Shown in pieces: positions 22,478 to 33,147 of a stretch of 64,000 nt of DNA. A model generated the notes under the pieces. It searched no databases and was not told where the DNA came from. It saw only the letters and a list, made by a program, of their open reading frames with translations. The stretch's first letter is position 1; each line of letters opens with the position of its first letter. Source of the DNA: Mimachlamys varia (lineage: Eukaryota; Mollusca; Bivalvia; Pectinida; Pectinidae); assembly GCA_947623455.1 (NCBI GenBank), contig OX392527.1, positions 26,218,201 through 26,282,200 on the forward strand, in the 5' to 3' direction. The translations under genes and the position numbers were made by a program.

Positions 22478-23322
22478 CACACTATTCGTGTAGTTGATCT
22501 ATGGAACAGTCTTCCCCTGGATGTAATAGTTTCAACTGATGTTATAAAGTTTTTAATTGTTCTAGATGAGTATTATAAACATGATACATATAATAAAAAG
22601 AAGAGGAAAGACCAACAAAATCTTAATTGGGGCCCCCACATACAAAACATCTGCAATAAAGCCAACAAAACACTAGGTTTTCTAAAACGAAACTTAAACA
22701 TCAATTCCATTTCTGTGAAACAGCAAGCATATAAATCATTAGTTCGGCCTTCAGTAGAATATGCTTGTACAATTTGGGACCCACATCTAAAAAAGGATAT
22801 TGACAAAATAGAAATGGTCCAACGACGAGCCGCCCGCTTTGTGACACACAGGTATCACAATACATCCAGTGTTGGCGATATGCTCCAAAGACTAGGCTGG
22901 CGTAGTCTTTCAGACAGGCGTAGGGATGCCAGACTCACTATGCTGTATAAAATCACACACAGCCTTGTTGCCATCAACAAAGACAATCATCTCACCACTC
23001 AAAACCGTCAAACTCGACTATCACACTCCTTTTCCTATCAAGTCCCACACTGCCGCACCACCTGTCGTAAAGAATCTTTCTTTCCAAACACCATATCCTA
23101 ATGGAACAAACTCCCTCCTGATCTCATCTCTGCAAACACTATTACTTCCTTCAAATCCCAGCTCTCTTCCTACAAATATTAATTTCGTCCTCAATGTACA
23201 TAGTTTTAACCTGATAATTTAGTGCTACTTCTTATTTTTCCCTTTAAGCATAGCGCAGATCATTGACAGCATCTTCATAATGTTGAAGGAGGTCAACAAT
23301 CGGTAGAAGTAGAAGTAGAAGT
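22478..23322 (+). mobile_element. 3' end of a non-LTR retrotransposon (RT C-terminus and tail)
   Basis: The frame from 22622 reads LNWGPHIQNICNKANKTLGF, then AYKSLVRPSVEYACTIWDPH, IEMVQRRAARFVT, NTSSVGDMLQRLGWRSLSDR, RRDARLTMLYKI and SFFPNT, a stop, then WNKLPPDLIS. This is the conserved C-terminal region after the palm domain of jockey/CR1/RTE-type reverse transcriptases. A stop at 23099-23101 breaks the frame inside the usual FFPxxxxxWN(x)LP motif. The 3' end carries (GTAGAA)3 at 23303-23322, the simple tail expected of this class. A second RT-like tail (TIRVVDLWNSLPLDV, 22481-22525) lies upstream in the same frame. It is dead and 5'-truncated. Confidence 0.85.
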
Positions 23323-23675
23323 TATAAACGCGTTAGGCCTAATCGAACTTAAAATTTTAGTTTAAATGCTGTTCACTTGACACAAGAAGAATGATATCAT
23401 GTAAATTTTGTTTATGTATGGATATATAGTCTCATGGCCTACGTCTATAATGTATCATATTAAATCATCATATATTAGCCTAAAGATGCTGGCCGATGTG
23501 ACCCGAAAGTTAACGGAAATTACCGATTGGCGTATTGTGGGTCATGACCCCGACCATGTGATCGCGGTCTGTTGTGGAGAGAGGTGAGATCAGCGAGAAC
23601 ACAAGGCCAGTTGACGAGAGAAACAGGAAAGAGCAGGGAAACGGAACTAAGGCATAGAAAGCCCAATATTTACGT
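23323..23675. other. 4E-BP upstream region (promoter/5'UTR expected here)
   Basis: This 350-bp stretch lies between a retrotransposon tail and the 4E-BP start codon, so the promoter and 5'UTR should lie in or near it. No TATA box at a convincing position. GC rises from about 23490 towards the start codon. The transcription start cannot be placed from sequence. Confidence 0.35.
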
Positions 23676-23682
23676 GTAAACA
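23676..23682 (+). promoter_or_regulatory. Forkhead/FOXO-type site upstream of the 4E-BP ATG
   Basis: GTAAACA lies 4 bp before the first ATG. Two more copies are in intron 1 (23955-23961 plus; TGTTTAC at 24401-24407). 4E-BP is a known FOXO target in Drosophila. Function here is inference. Confidence 0.3.
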
Positions 23683-23685
23683 AGA

Positions 23686-23827
23686 ATGTCAATGTCAGGT
23701 TCGCCACAGCAGTTACTTAAAGGACGAGAAATTCCAAGCAGACGTATAGTTTTAAACGATATTTCGCAGTTACCCCATGATTACAGTACGACCCCTGGAG
23801 GATCCATATTTTCTACAACCCCAGGGG
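23686..23827 (+). CDS. EIF4EBP: 4E-BP exon 1
   Basis: Codons 1-47 plus one base. It encodes the REIP motif and both TTPG phosphorylation sites and ends CCAGGGG/GTAAGC. Two in-frame ATGs (23686 and 23692) open it. Confidence 0.93.
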
Positions 23828-26523
23828 GTAAGCATGCTTTTATTTTGATGCATATGAGGATTTGATACTTTTAACGTTGCCGATTATTGACGAATGTGTT
23901 GACGTCATTTGCATGTTGTTAAAATTGCATATCTTCCGAATTGAATTTGCAAACGTAAACAAATGCAAAGGCATGCAGAATCCAATATGGCGGCGTATGT
24001 GGACCATGTGACATTTGTTTTGAATCTAATTTTTCCTCTCATTGATGCCGCCATTCCATTTGGAAATTGTCCAAATCACAACTGCGTATGAGTTCGTGGC
24101 AGTCATGTGCAGCGAAAGGGATGCCAAGGATACAGGAAATGTGTTTGAGGCCATCCACCATATTGTTTTTGCCTTGAGAATGGACCATGTGGTCGGCTGT
24201 TTTCGACTGCGCACAGCAAATGCAACCTTTTATCAAACAAAAGCACATGCAAATGATTGCGTCATCCTTGCACTGACCATTGTTGGTTAAGATAAGAGAT
24301 TGACATCATGGACAGCAGCTTTCTATTTATAAATTGCCCTAATCATTACATAAAAATTTCCCGTATTTTTAATCGACCTTCACCTTGATGACGCAGTGAA
24401 TGTTTACATCATGCTACCTGGGTCAATGAGAGCTGAGAGGTCATGATGATGTCAAATATTTGTTTATCTGTGTGTTGATATGTAGTAAAGCTATGAATAG
24501 AAATGGGTTGATTTGAATAATTAAATCCATGATTTGATCTGAAAACATAAACAACAATTTGCATCTTATTTATAGTTTTGATGATATGCTTTACTTTATA
24601 ATTCTATTGTCGGTCTGGCCCTCTATTTATTAAAGGCAAATGAATATGCATATAAATTCGTAGATTAATTTTGGGATAAATAACTTTACAGTACTTCATT
24701 TGTGTATTAATGATTTTATGTATATATGCACTAAAACTTTGATATATAGTTAGGGAAAATGAAACAAAAATGTTCAGTCAGTAACTAGTTCTGGTCATCT
24801 TATTTTATGATCGTTAATTAGTGTTAATTTCTACAAGATAAGATATATATCAATGAGTGTCTACAATGTAATCAGTAATATGCATCATTTATTCAATCGG
24901 TTAATAAAATAAAATTACATCTTTTTACAGGCTCAAAGATTTTCTATGAACGTTCCTTCTTGCTGCAGTGTCGAAACTCACCATTGACAAAAAGTCCTCC
25001 ACCAAATATGGCCAAAATCCCAGGAGTAACAGCACCAGGCACTGTTGATATGCCACTTGAAAATGGCAATGTCACGGATGAAAATCAAAAACAAAAACCA
25101 ACAGGAGAAAAAGCTGGTAAGGCACTGATAAAAGTGTATCAGGTTTCCCTGTTGAAATAATTTATTTGAAATGTATGTTTTCATGTCCTGGATTGTAAGT
25201 AGGTGTACATTGTTGAAAGACATCTTCAAAATTCGGAATGTCTTACATCATCATGCTCAGTTATGGCGAGAATGACTGTGTTTCAAATAAATTTTGTAGT
25301 GAAAATACCAATGAAAAAACAGGTTGACAATGTAAATTGGTTACCTTTACGATGATAAGATAGAACAGAAGCAATTTTGTTAGTCCTGACAGGATAAAAA
25401 GGTCACTGGCCATGGGCTAGTAAGCCTCTTAATTTCAATAGCCCAAGCTGAAAATCTGCTAGCCCCGGGCTTCGGGCTAGTGGATTTTTACACCCCTGAA
25501 TTAAATGTTAATAAGTTCTCTTGGAATGCTGGCTTCAGTTATAATCACCTGTATGGGTGTGTTTCTTGATATCAACACTATTAGTGAGAAAAGGAAGTTC
25601 TTGTACTGTGGTCTAGTGACACACTTGAACCCATTGTCCACTGTGCATGCCTGGTGAGGTCAAATTCCAATAATCATGAGAGTAAAATGTGTGTAATGTA
25701 ATTTTAAGTCAAGGAAAACTTGGAGCACTTTTTGTTTATTTAACTGCTTTAAGATGGCATTCATTGTGAGCGCCAACTGGAATTAAACCAATTTAGAATG
25801 TGCAACCTACCTAAAAAGAACAAAAGCAGTCAAGCACTAGTCTGGACAAGCGAAATGCAGCGATTATTATAACAAATATATTGAAATTCAAATAAATTTA
25901 GTCCAAACCAAAATTTACTAGTCTTGGTCATAGGACTAGTGGCTAAAGTCGCAGACTGCAAAATTAAAAGCTAACATTGAATTCCATATTGCCATAATTT
26001 GCACCCCTCCTCTCATCTGCAGTGGTATTGAAATTAAATAAATGCCCCTACTAATCCTGACAAATCTGTACAAGTTGTCATTGATAAAAATTATGTCGCG
26101 CAACACGAGTACCACCAATTCTGGTCACAATAATCATAGTGATTGACTTTATAAAAGTGATTTTTTCGTCAAGATTTTAGTTTTGTTTTTCTTTTAGCAC
26201 CCCTTTTGAACCAATACAGTAACAATTTTCGCATCATATAATACGCTGGTGACGAAGTCGTGCAGGGTATGAGATCTACCTGGGTGTAGATCTAGATTTG
26301 TTTCAAGTCCCAAATGTGTCGCTACCCAACAGACTTCATTTCATGAACTGATTGTCACAAAACTTCTCGCAAGTGTTAAAAATATAATCTCTTGTGCAGT
26401 TGCTTTATGTGTGATATTTTTATCATCTGTGATGCCTTCTTGGGGGGAAAAAATCATTAATATAAATTGTCGTCTTACTTTTCAGAACATGAAGATGGGC
26501 CTCAGTTTGAGATGGACATTTGA
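23686..26523 (+). CDS. EIF4EBP: eIF4E-binding protein (4E-BP), complete three-exon CDS
   Basis: Joined exons 23686-23827, 24931-25116 and 26486-26523 give 121 residues plus stop, near the usual 110-120. 4E-BP binds eIF4E in the cytoplasm, blocks its union with eIF4G, and is released when TOR phosphorylates it. Features seen: [20 protein letters not shown], where REIP corresponds to the vertebrate RAIP motif; [18 protein letters not shown] with the two Thr-Pro sites matching human T37 and T46; the eIF4E-binding motif YERSFLL (YxxxxL-phi); [10 protein letters not shown], with S65 kept and T70 replaced by Ser-Pro; IPGVTAPG; and C-terminal FEMDI, the TOS motif for Raptor. All introns are phase 1 with GT-AG ends. 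ATG at 23686 or 23692 could start translation; the first is used here. MASK follows on the same strand 14.8 kb downstream. Confidence 0.95.
23828..24930 (+). other. 4E-BP intron 1
   Basis: GTAAGC...TTTTTACAG. It holds AATATGGCGGCG (near 23983, a YY1-like site), one TGACGTCA (23900-23907) and two forkhead-type sites. The open frames here (24026-24290, both strands) have no motif. Confidence 0.8.
24931..25116 (+). CDS. EIF4EBP: 4E-BP exon 2
   Basis: It encodes [36 protein letters not shown] and the Lys/Gln-rich linker ending GEKA. It holds the eIF4E-binding motif YERSFLL and the Ser65-Pro site. Flanks are TTTACAG/GC and GCTG/GTAAGG. Confidence 0.95.
25117..26485 (+). other. 4E-BP intron 2
   Basis: It holds GGGCTAGT repeats around 25408-25490 (CATGGGCTAGTAAG, CGGGCTTCGGGCTAGTGG) and ACTAGTCTTGGTCATAGGAC near 25918, suggesting a degraded dispersed element of about 550 bp. 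No coding feature. Confidence 0.6.
26486..26523 (+). CDS. EIF4EBP: 4E-BP exon 3 (terminal coding)
   Basis: After CTTTTCAG it encodes [12 protein letters not shown] and stop TGA. FEMDI is the TOR-signalling (TOS) motif at the extreme C-terminus, identical to vertebrate 4E-BPs. It is too short for an ORF search. Confidence 0.95.
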
Positions 26524-28260
26524 ATTCACCACCCAGAATGCCTTGCAGTTAGCTTCCATTCGTGGTGTACGCAGGAACTGGAACAGTTAGGAAGTGCTCT
26601 TTCGTACTGAACATTATTTTGATTTTCTAGACAGCTTTTCCAAATTTGATGGTCACACCACCTTTTAGGAAGATTGTGTTGAACATGAAATTGGGAACTA
26701 TCAACATTGAAACCAGGCTACAAATCAGAGGATGTTTTGTTTCCATACAAAGCAGTTTGTCCATTCCTTGTCATTTGTATGCAAAACTGCCACCATGTCA
26801 ATGCTTTAGACCCCACATGACACTGTTGATTGTCTGATTCCTGTGATGAACCAGGCAAGCGTGTAGTACATGTTATATCAAGTGCAGCATTTTTTTTTTT
26901 TTATTCCTTTGAAGTTCTGGTTATAATGTTATAATAACAATTGCCAGCTTTGTAGCAGATCTTGGGGAATGCAGAACTCTTAAAAATGTAACCATGCATC
27001 AAGGGGTTTCTTCCAGTTCTACCTGTGAGGGATGTGACAAGATAAGTGGATGATAATGTGTATACAAGATGGCAGTACTTTAAAAACCCATTCCCTGAGT
27101 ATATATGAAATCCTTTTTTATACAGAATGATTGTTCCTTTTTACATTGTTTGTCAGGGAATATGAGAGAGTTAAGGTGGGTGCCATCTTGACACCATTGA
27201 CAGGAAGTAGAGGCAGCATGTCTTATCTACGGATGTGATGAAAGGCTCAAGGTTTTATCGAGCTGAAAAAAACTTTTTGCCGGGACATTTTTTAAGTCAT
27301 TTAAAAACTTGATTTTGTTTCCTTCCTTGATATTAATGAAAAAGAACTGTTTTATGTTTTGAGCCTTCTATCTTAGGCATGTGATAGTGATTGAATGTCA
27401 ACACGGCAAAACGGCTGAAAATGGTGCACATTATAGTCTAGTACTTCATTAATAGTTATGAGTAAGGTTTTAGTTCAATAGTTCGTTGTCTCAGGTACTG
27501 AATTACTTGGGCTTTCTGTACATTTTGTTAGAGGTTTTAAGACTGGTTTACTACATTGCTGATGATGAATGTAGGACAAATACACATCCAACTGAAAAAA
27601 AAACACTTACAATACCGAAAATTAAATCCCTTGTGTTTTATTAACTGTGGAGTTTGATATTTTAAACGACGGAATGATGACAGGGTTAAAATAACAAGGG
27701 CATTATTTGATATCTAATGCACATGCAAATTTGTTTTCCAGCTTGACATCTACTCTGTGTGTCAACAAACCTGTTATAATTTGATTGCTAGATTCAATTG
27801 TGTTAACATGTCCCTCTTAGCTTATGCTACGTTTCAGTACTTTGTTACCTTCATCCTTTAGTTAGGTCCCTTAATGTTTTAGTCTATTATTATAATTTTG
27901 ATACTATAATATAAAGACATCAGCAGTTATAATATTTGCTATACAACCTTTTTTCTGCATTGTATTATAATTTAGTACATTCTGCTGGACTACATTTTTT
28001 TATTATTTATAAGATCATGAGGTACAAAGAATTGTGATTGGTTGTCTGTATGCAATGTTATGGTAGAGGTCGTTCCTTCCATTTGGTCGACATCTAACAC
28101 TATTTTATTGTGATAGATGACTGTACACAATATAGAACATAAAAAGTTATTAAAATTATGAAATTTAAACTATTGTTTTGTTGATCTTTTATTTACATGA
28201 AATCCTTTTATGTAAAGATTATTTTACACATCCAATAAATGTTTTGTGTGACGTTTCGAT
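26524..28260 (+). other. 4E-BP 3'UTR (probable)
   Basis: There is no other gene after the stop codon. The first well-placed AATAAA I see is at 28234-28239, followed by TG-rich sequence (TGTTTTGTGTG), which would give a 3'UTR of about 1.7 kb. Earlier variant signals are possible. The open frame at 26646-26837 lies inside and is not supported. Confidence 0.4.
28234..28239 (+). terminator. Candidate 4E-BP poly(A) signal
   Basis: AATAAA followed within 25 bp by a GT-rich element. Placement is inference. Confidence 0.35.
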
Positions 28261-29124
28261 GACTAGTACGATGTGTATCCTGTCACATAAATCAGACTAA
28301 TGACAAGCAATGCATATGCACACAAAAGGTGTAAAATGTGTATGAGTTGGTAAAGACAAATTGGTCATTTTGTCTGTGCTGTTAGGCATATCTACAATAA
28401 TACAGTTGTTATACGGAAATGACTCGATTTAGCTACGCTTTGTTTATGACTTGGTCATAGATGGTTGTGTGAAATAATCTTTACATCAATCATACTTTCC
28501 AACATGAAGAAAATGTTTACATGAAATCTATACACATCAAACATAGTAAGGACTCTGCATACTCCGTTGCCCTTTGGTGGTTATGTTGTTTGTGCTGTTT
28601 TAACACGATAGCTTTTCTGTTTTAAAATATTGCTCTCTAGAGATATAATTTTGAAATTACCAAAATGTGTGTTAAGTTCGAGAAAACTAAATTGGCATGC
28701 TCCACCCTATTTAGTCACCAAGTCAATAGTTTCTGCACCATGTTAAGTATTGGGAGTATTCATATATGACAGAAATTTCATGAAATTTAGTGAAATTAAG
28801 TAAATGTGACTGTTTTGATAGGTTGCTTCGACGACTCTTGGTAAAATTTATAGCTGAACGGAGGTAATTCTAGTGTTGTAACATGACAGTTTTTCATACA
28901 TTCGCAAGAAAAGGGTTTTATTTGCAATAATTTGACATTTTAACCATACATGCGAAGGGCTATTATATGTATGTGCACATTTCTAATCATGGAAGATCAG
29001 TTTAGATATGCTGCAGAAATTGTATTAATTGCTTGAGGTCAAAGGTCACTGGGACCTCGGTATGTAGCACACTTGCCTTCCTATGATGTATCTTTTATAT
29101 AATTTTGCTTCGCAAAACAGCAGG
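28261..29124. other. Intergenic DNA, nothing recognised
   Basis: AT-rich, no motif-bearing frames and no clear repeat. Confidence 0.35.
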
Positions 29125-29502
29125 TTAAAGGCCCAATATACGTAAGTTTCGGCAAAACTTGAAGCAAGAATCTAGCCTAATAACTTATTATATGTATAGA
29201 TTTAGTTAAGATTAACTGATATCAGCAATATTCAAGATGAATTCTTTCGCGGTTACCGGTACAGCAGCACTTGAAACACGCGTCCATTTCGAACCGTATT
29301 CTACCTTCTGTTTGTTGTTGAAGTGGGCCCCACCTGAATTATTTTCAATTCTTTGGATTTTTTTGTCAAGAGTTTCTTGTTGGTTACCGCTCATGTTTAC
29401 TTCGTTTTAGGCTTATTTTTGCATGGTTATCAACTGGATTTTTTTTCATAATTTTTCAGAATCACGAAAATTTCCCTGAAGTTACGTATATTGGGCCTTT
29501 AA
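29125..29502. mobile_element. TTAA-flanked MITE, copy 2
   Basis: Same family as 16010-16411: TTAA at 29125-29128 and 29499-29502, inverted ends AGGCCCAATATACGTAA, 370 bp between. Its right-hand TTAA is shared with the left end of the next element. A 60-codon minus-strand frame (29212-29394) lies inside and is probably incidental. Confidence 0.82.
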
Positions 29503-31300
29503 AGGGGCATCCCGCGAAAGTAAGCTTTTTTTCATATTTTTTTTTTCAAAATATTACATACACATATCGAGTGGGTATTCCTATGGACTACGACGATCGG
29601 ATTCCGCTGACCTGTATTCATAAAATATATAATTTCAAAATAACTAGTGGAATTCCAAAACGTTTAGCCAGACGTTCTGGTTTGGGATTTCCACCTACCA
29701 ACGCATGCGCAGCGAGCGCCGTTTCCATTGTAAACACTCTATCTGTTATTACCGTTAATTACACTACGATAAGGCCTAACTACTAAGCGAAAAGTTGCCG
29801 AATGGTCAAAATATGACACAAGACTGCGTTACGGAATCATTGAGAGATGGGAAGTATTCTAAGGAGAAAGTACCTGCTCTTTTGTGTGTATGTTACATAT
29901 TTCTTCTGTATAATGGTAACATGCACAAATAAAGCTTTGATTTGGTTTTGAGGCTACCCAAGGGGAAACTGTTTCAGTCTTCTGTTGCATAAAATGCGTG
30001 TGTAATATTAAACTTAAAAGTTTGTTTTATAATATTCTCTTTATAAAATCTTTTGTTCCAGTAAAACAGTATGATTTAATTATATTGCTGGATAGAAAGA
30101 CATTTTCAAATACTATATATACCATAACAGAAAAAAAGTCGTTTGATTACGTTGTAAAACGGGACGTGCGACCGAGGTACATACGGCTTCAATTTGGACA
30201 AAAGGAATATAAAAAATTGTTTTCACGCGTAAAAAAAAAGTAATATTCATACTTAATCTATAAATAAGTGAAGGTACAAATATCATTGGGTTGCGACCCC
30301 GGTATTGAATTTGATACGAAAATATATACATAACTGGAAAAAAAATTAAAAAAAAACCCCAAAGTTATACAACATATACTTATTAATTATATATGTATAT
30401 TCCATTCCTGCAGGGTTTTTTTTAAAAGTCACCGTCCCTTAACAAGACGACAAAAAAGATGTTAAAAGAAAGCGGAATTATCATAACATATTCACAACGT
30501 GTAGTTATAAGTGTTTCAACAGTTCCAAATCTGATATACATGTAGTCATGCTTATAGTGTGTCGTTATATGAGTGTGTGGACTTAAATATTCGCATTCCG
30601 TGATACGTGTTAACGTGTGAAGACGCTGAAAGTTGGATAGATTTTAAATGAATATGAATGTACTTTGTATATATAGTCTGAAAAAAAAAATCCTCAAGAC
30701 ATCGAGTTGTAAAAAAAAATCGCAAACATTTCATGTCATTTTATTTTCGAACTTTTCAATGCATGCTACATACATTTTATGAAATCATCTAAAAAGTTGG
30801 TTCGTGAATATTACCTTTTACATAAATTAAGGTTTGTACCATGGCCGTATTCCGTACCCATGTGTACCGGTCTCGGTCAGGTAAATATAATATAGATAAT
30901 TCCTGGTGTCGATCGATATATGGTGCCGATATGCCGACAATTATTCTTCATTTGAATATCGGTATGTGTGCGATTGATGTCTAATTTCAATGTGAATGTG
31001 ATTCAATAAGTTTATACACGGACTTTGTCTCTGTTTCATCAGCCGTATACATTACGCGTCCCCTCCCGTATGGCCCCTTCCGTCAAACTGAGCAGGAAAC
31101 TTGCGGCACACCTGTCACGTTGCGTCATCCCCGCTATTTTTATCTGGGCTTTCCCGATGAATGCGATTTTGCAAGTGGTCATTATAGACATTTTGAGCGG
31201 ACTTTTGAATTTGGGAATAACAGGAAAGTATAATTAGTAGTGCAGACGCCATGTATATTCAAGAACAGGCATTTAGGCTTTCGCGGGATGCCCCTTTTAA
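29499..31300. mobile_element. TTAA-flanked inverted-repeat element A (~1.8 kb)
   Basis: Left TTAA (29499-29502) is followed by AGGGGCATCCCGCGAAAG. The right end has CTTTCGCGGGATGCCCCT then TTTTAA, so the TIRs are 18-20 bp and perfect apart from one extra T. The interior is mostly non-coding. Short frames (29571-29786, 29998-30243, 31025-31237) are not recognisable. It is homologous along its length to element B: both have GCGAAAAGT.G.CGAATGGTC, TTTTGATTTGGTTTT, GACCCCGGTATT and AATTTATACACGGACTTTGT-like blocks. It is probably a piggyBac-type non-autonomous element or a decayed autonomous one. Confidence 0.75.
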
Positions 31301-31908
31301 AGAGGCATCACGGTAAAACTATATTTTTTTTATGCTTATTTTGAATTATTGTATATATGAATTAAATGTATACACTAGTGGAAAATTAATGGGCGATTCA
31401 CGCTGAAATATGTTCTCAAAAATTTTAATTAATAATTAAAAAAGGGAATCACTATTCGTTGATCAACGATTTGGAAATGTAAATTTTTTTGCATCACATA
31501 TGATAACGCATGCGCATAACAAGCTACATCGGTAAACAAAAAATGGCGATCCGCGTGACCTACATGTAACTACCAAGCGAAAAGTGGTCGAATGGTCAAA
31601 TTTGAACGTAAGGATTATATTACGGAAGCATAATGAGGGATGTGAAGTATTCAAGGGAGAGACTAACAGCCCAATTGTTTGCATTGTTACAGTTTTCTTC
31701 TGGATTGCCGGGGACACAGTTTTGATTTGGTTTTTTGGGCCTCCCAAGGGATAACTCTTTCATTCCTCTTTTACATGAAATGCGTGTGTAAAACTTGAAA
31801 GCGTGTATTGTAATATTACCTTTATAATATTCCAATTCCAGTAAAACGGCATTATTGAATTATATTGCTGAAGAGAAAGACCTTTTCACATACAAGAAAA
31901 ACCGTATG

Positions 31909-31926
31909 GGGGGGGGGGGGGGGGGT
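31909..31926. repeat. Poly-G run inside element B
   Basis: Seventeen to eighteen consecutive G at the place where element A has AAAAAAAGTCGTTTGATTACG. The length is uncertain. Confidence 0.7.
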
Positions 31927-32656
31927 TACGTTGTAAAACGCCGGTATCCCGGGTGAATGAGTTTAATGTATACGGATTCAATTTGGACAAAATGAATAAA
32001 TTTATGTCATCATGTGCGGATAAAAAAATCTTGTCATACCTAATCTATTAAATACGGATTGAACAAATATTATCGGGTTTGGACCCCGGTATTAAATTTG
32101 ATATGAACCAAAATATATGCATTATATAAGTGAAGTCATTAATTCATAAAAAAAAAAAATCATATATATGTATGTCCCATGTCTGCAGTTGTGTTGAAAA
32201 TGTTAACGAACCTTTAAATTTACATAAAAAAGTAAAGAATCATAACATTTATAAATGGATTAAGTATTGGACAATTATCTTCTCGACTAGTTCCAAATTT
32301 GAGATATATATTATACATGTATTCTACATGTTTAGTGCGTGGTGCGTCATATGAGTGCACGGACTTCCGTGATACATATATAATTGTAAGTATGTTGACG
32401 CTGAAATTTGGATAGATTTTAGATGGTTAAATAGATAGTCTGAAAAAAAATCTTCAATACATCGAGTTGTATAAAAAAAAAATCGGAATCATTTCATTTT
32501 ATTTTTTTACTTTTCAATGCATGCATACCTATTGTGAAATGGTTCTAAATGAGGATTCGTGAAGATAACTTTTTACAGAAATTAAGGTTTGCCCTATGGT
32601 TGTCATCGTCGGAAACCCACATGACACTGTTCAACGTACAATGTAAGAGTGCAGTG

Positions 32657-32759
32657 TAGCTTTTATGACCATTGATCTTAACCTCCCAAATGTGTAAAAT
32701 TACTCTAAACATCCTATTTTAGGTCCAAAACTAGCTGTAACAAATTCTCGGGTCCCTGT
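32657..32759 (-). repeat. Dispersed repeat R3, copy d, inside element B
   Basis: Minus-strand CAGGGACC, then CTAGTTTTGGACCTAAAATA, GGATGTTTAGAGTAATTTTA and AGATCAATGGTCATAAAAGC. It lacks the CGATAAAAATGCCCCCTCAG stretch of copies a and b, so it is internally deleted. Confidence 0.65.
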
Positions 32760-33147
32760 GATTTGCATCGGTTTCAGTCAGGTACTGATGTCGATAAATG
32801 ATCCAGAGATGTCGACATAAATGTATTCATATGCATATCGTGTGTAATTAACGTCTGATTATTAATGTGAATGTGATTCAATAAATTTATACACGGACTT
32901 TGTGTCTGGTTCATCATCGGACCTGTAAATTACGTATCCCCTCCCTATGGGCCTCTCGTCGACTTGCGACAAAATAGTCAGCGCTATTTTTATCGGGCTT
33001 TCCCAAGGAATGCAATTTTGCAAGTGGCTAATAAACACATTTTGAGTGCGCTTTGAAAATTGAAATATCAGGAAAATGTATCTGGTAGTGCAGACAGCAC
33101 GTACATTCAAGAACTTCATTGTAGACTTCCCCGGGATGCCCCTTTAA

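Larger units (their letters stand above)
31297..33147. mobile_element. TTAA-flanked inverted-repeat element B (~1.85 kb), related to A
   Basis: TTAA at 31297-31300 (shared with A) and 33144-33147. The left end AGAGGCATCACGG is a decayed form of A's AGGGGCATCCCGCG; the right end reads CCCGGGATGCCCCT. Internal order matches A. It contains a 17-18 G run near 31909 and an inserted R3 copy at 32657-32759. No intact transposase is seen. Confidence 0.7.

Noticed and set aside
22573..22806. Minus-strand ORF opposite the retrotransposon
   Set aside because: It is the antisense shadow of the reverse-transcriptase C-terminus.
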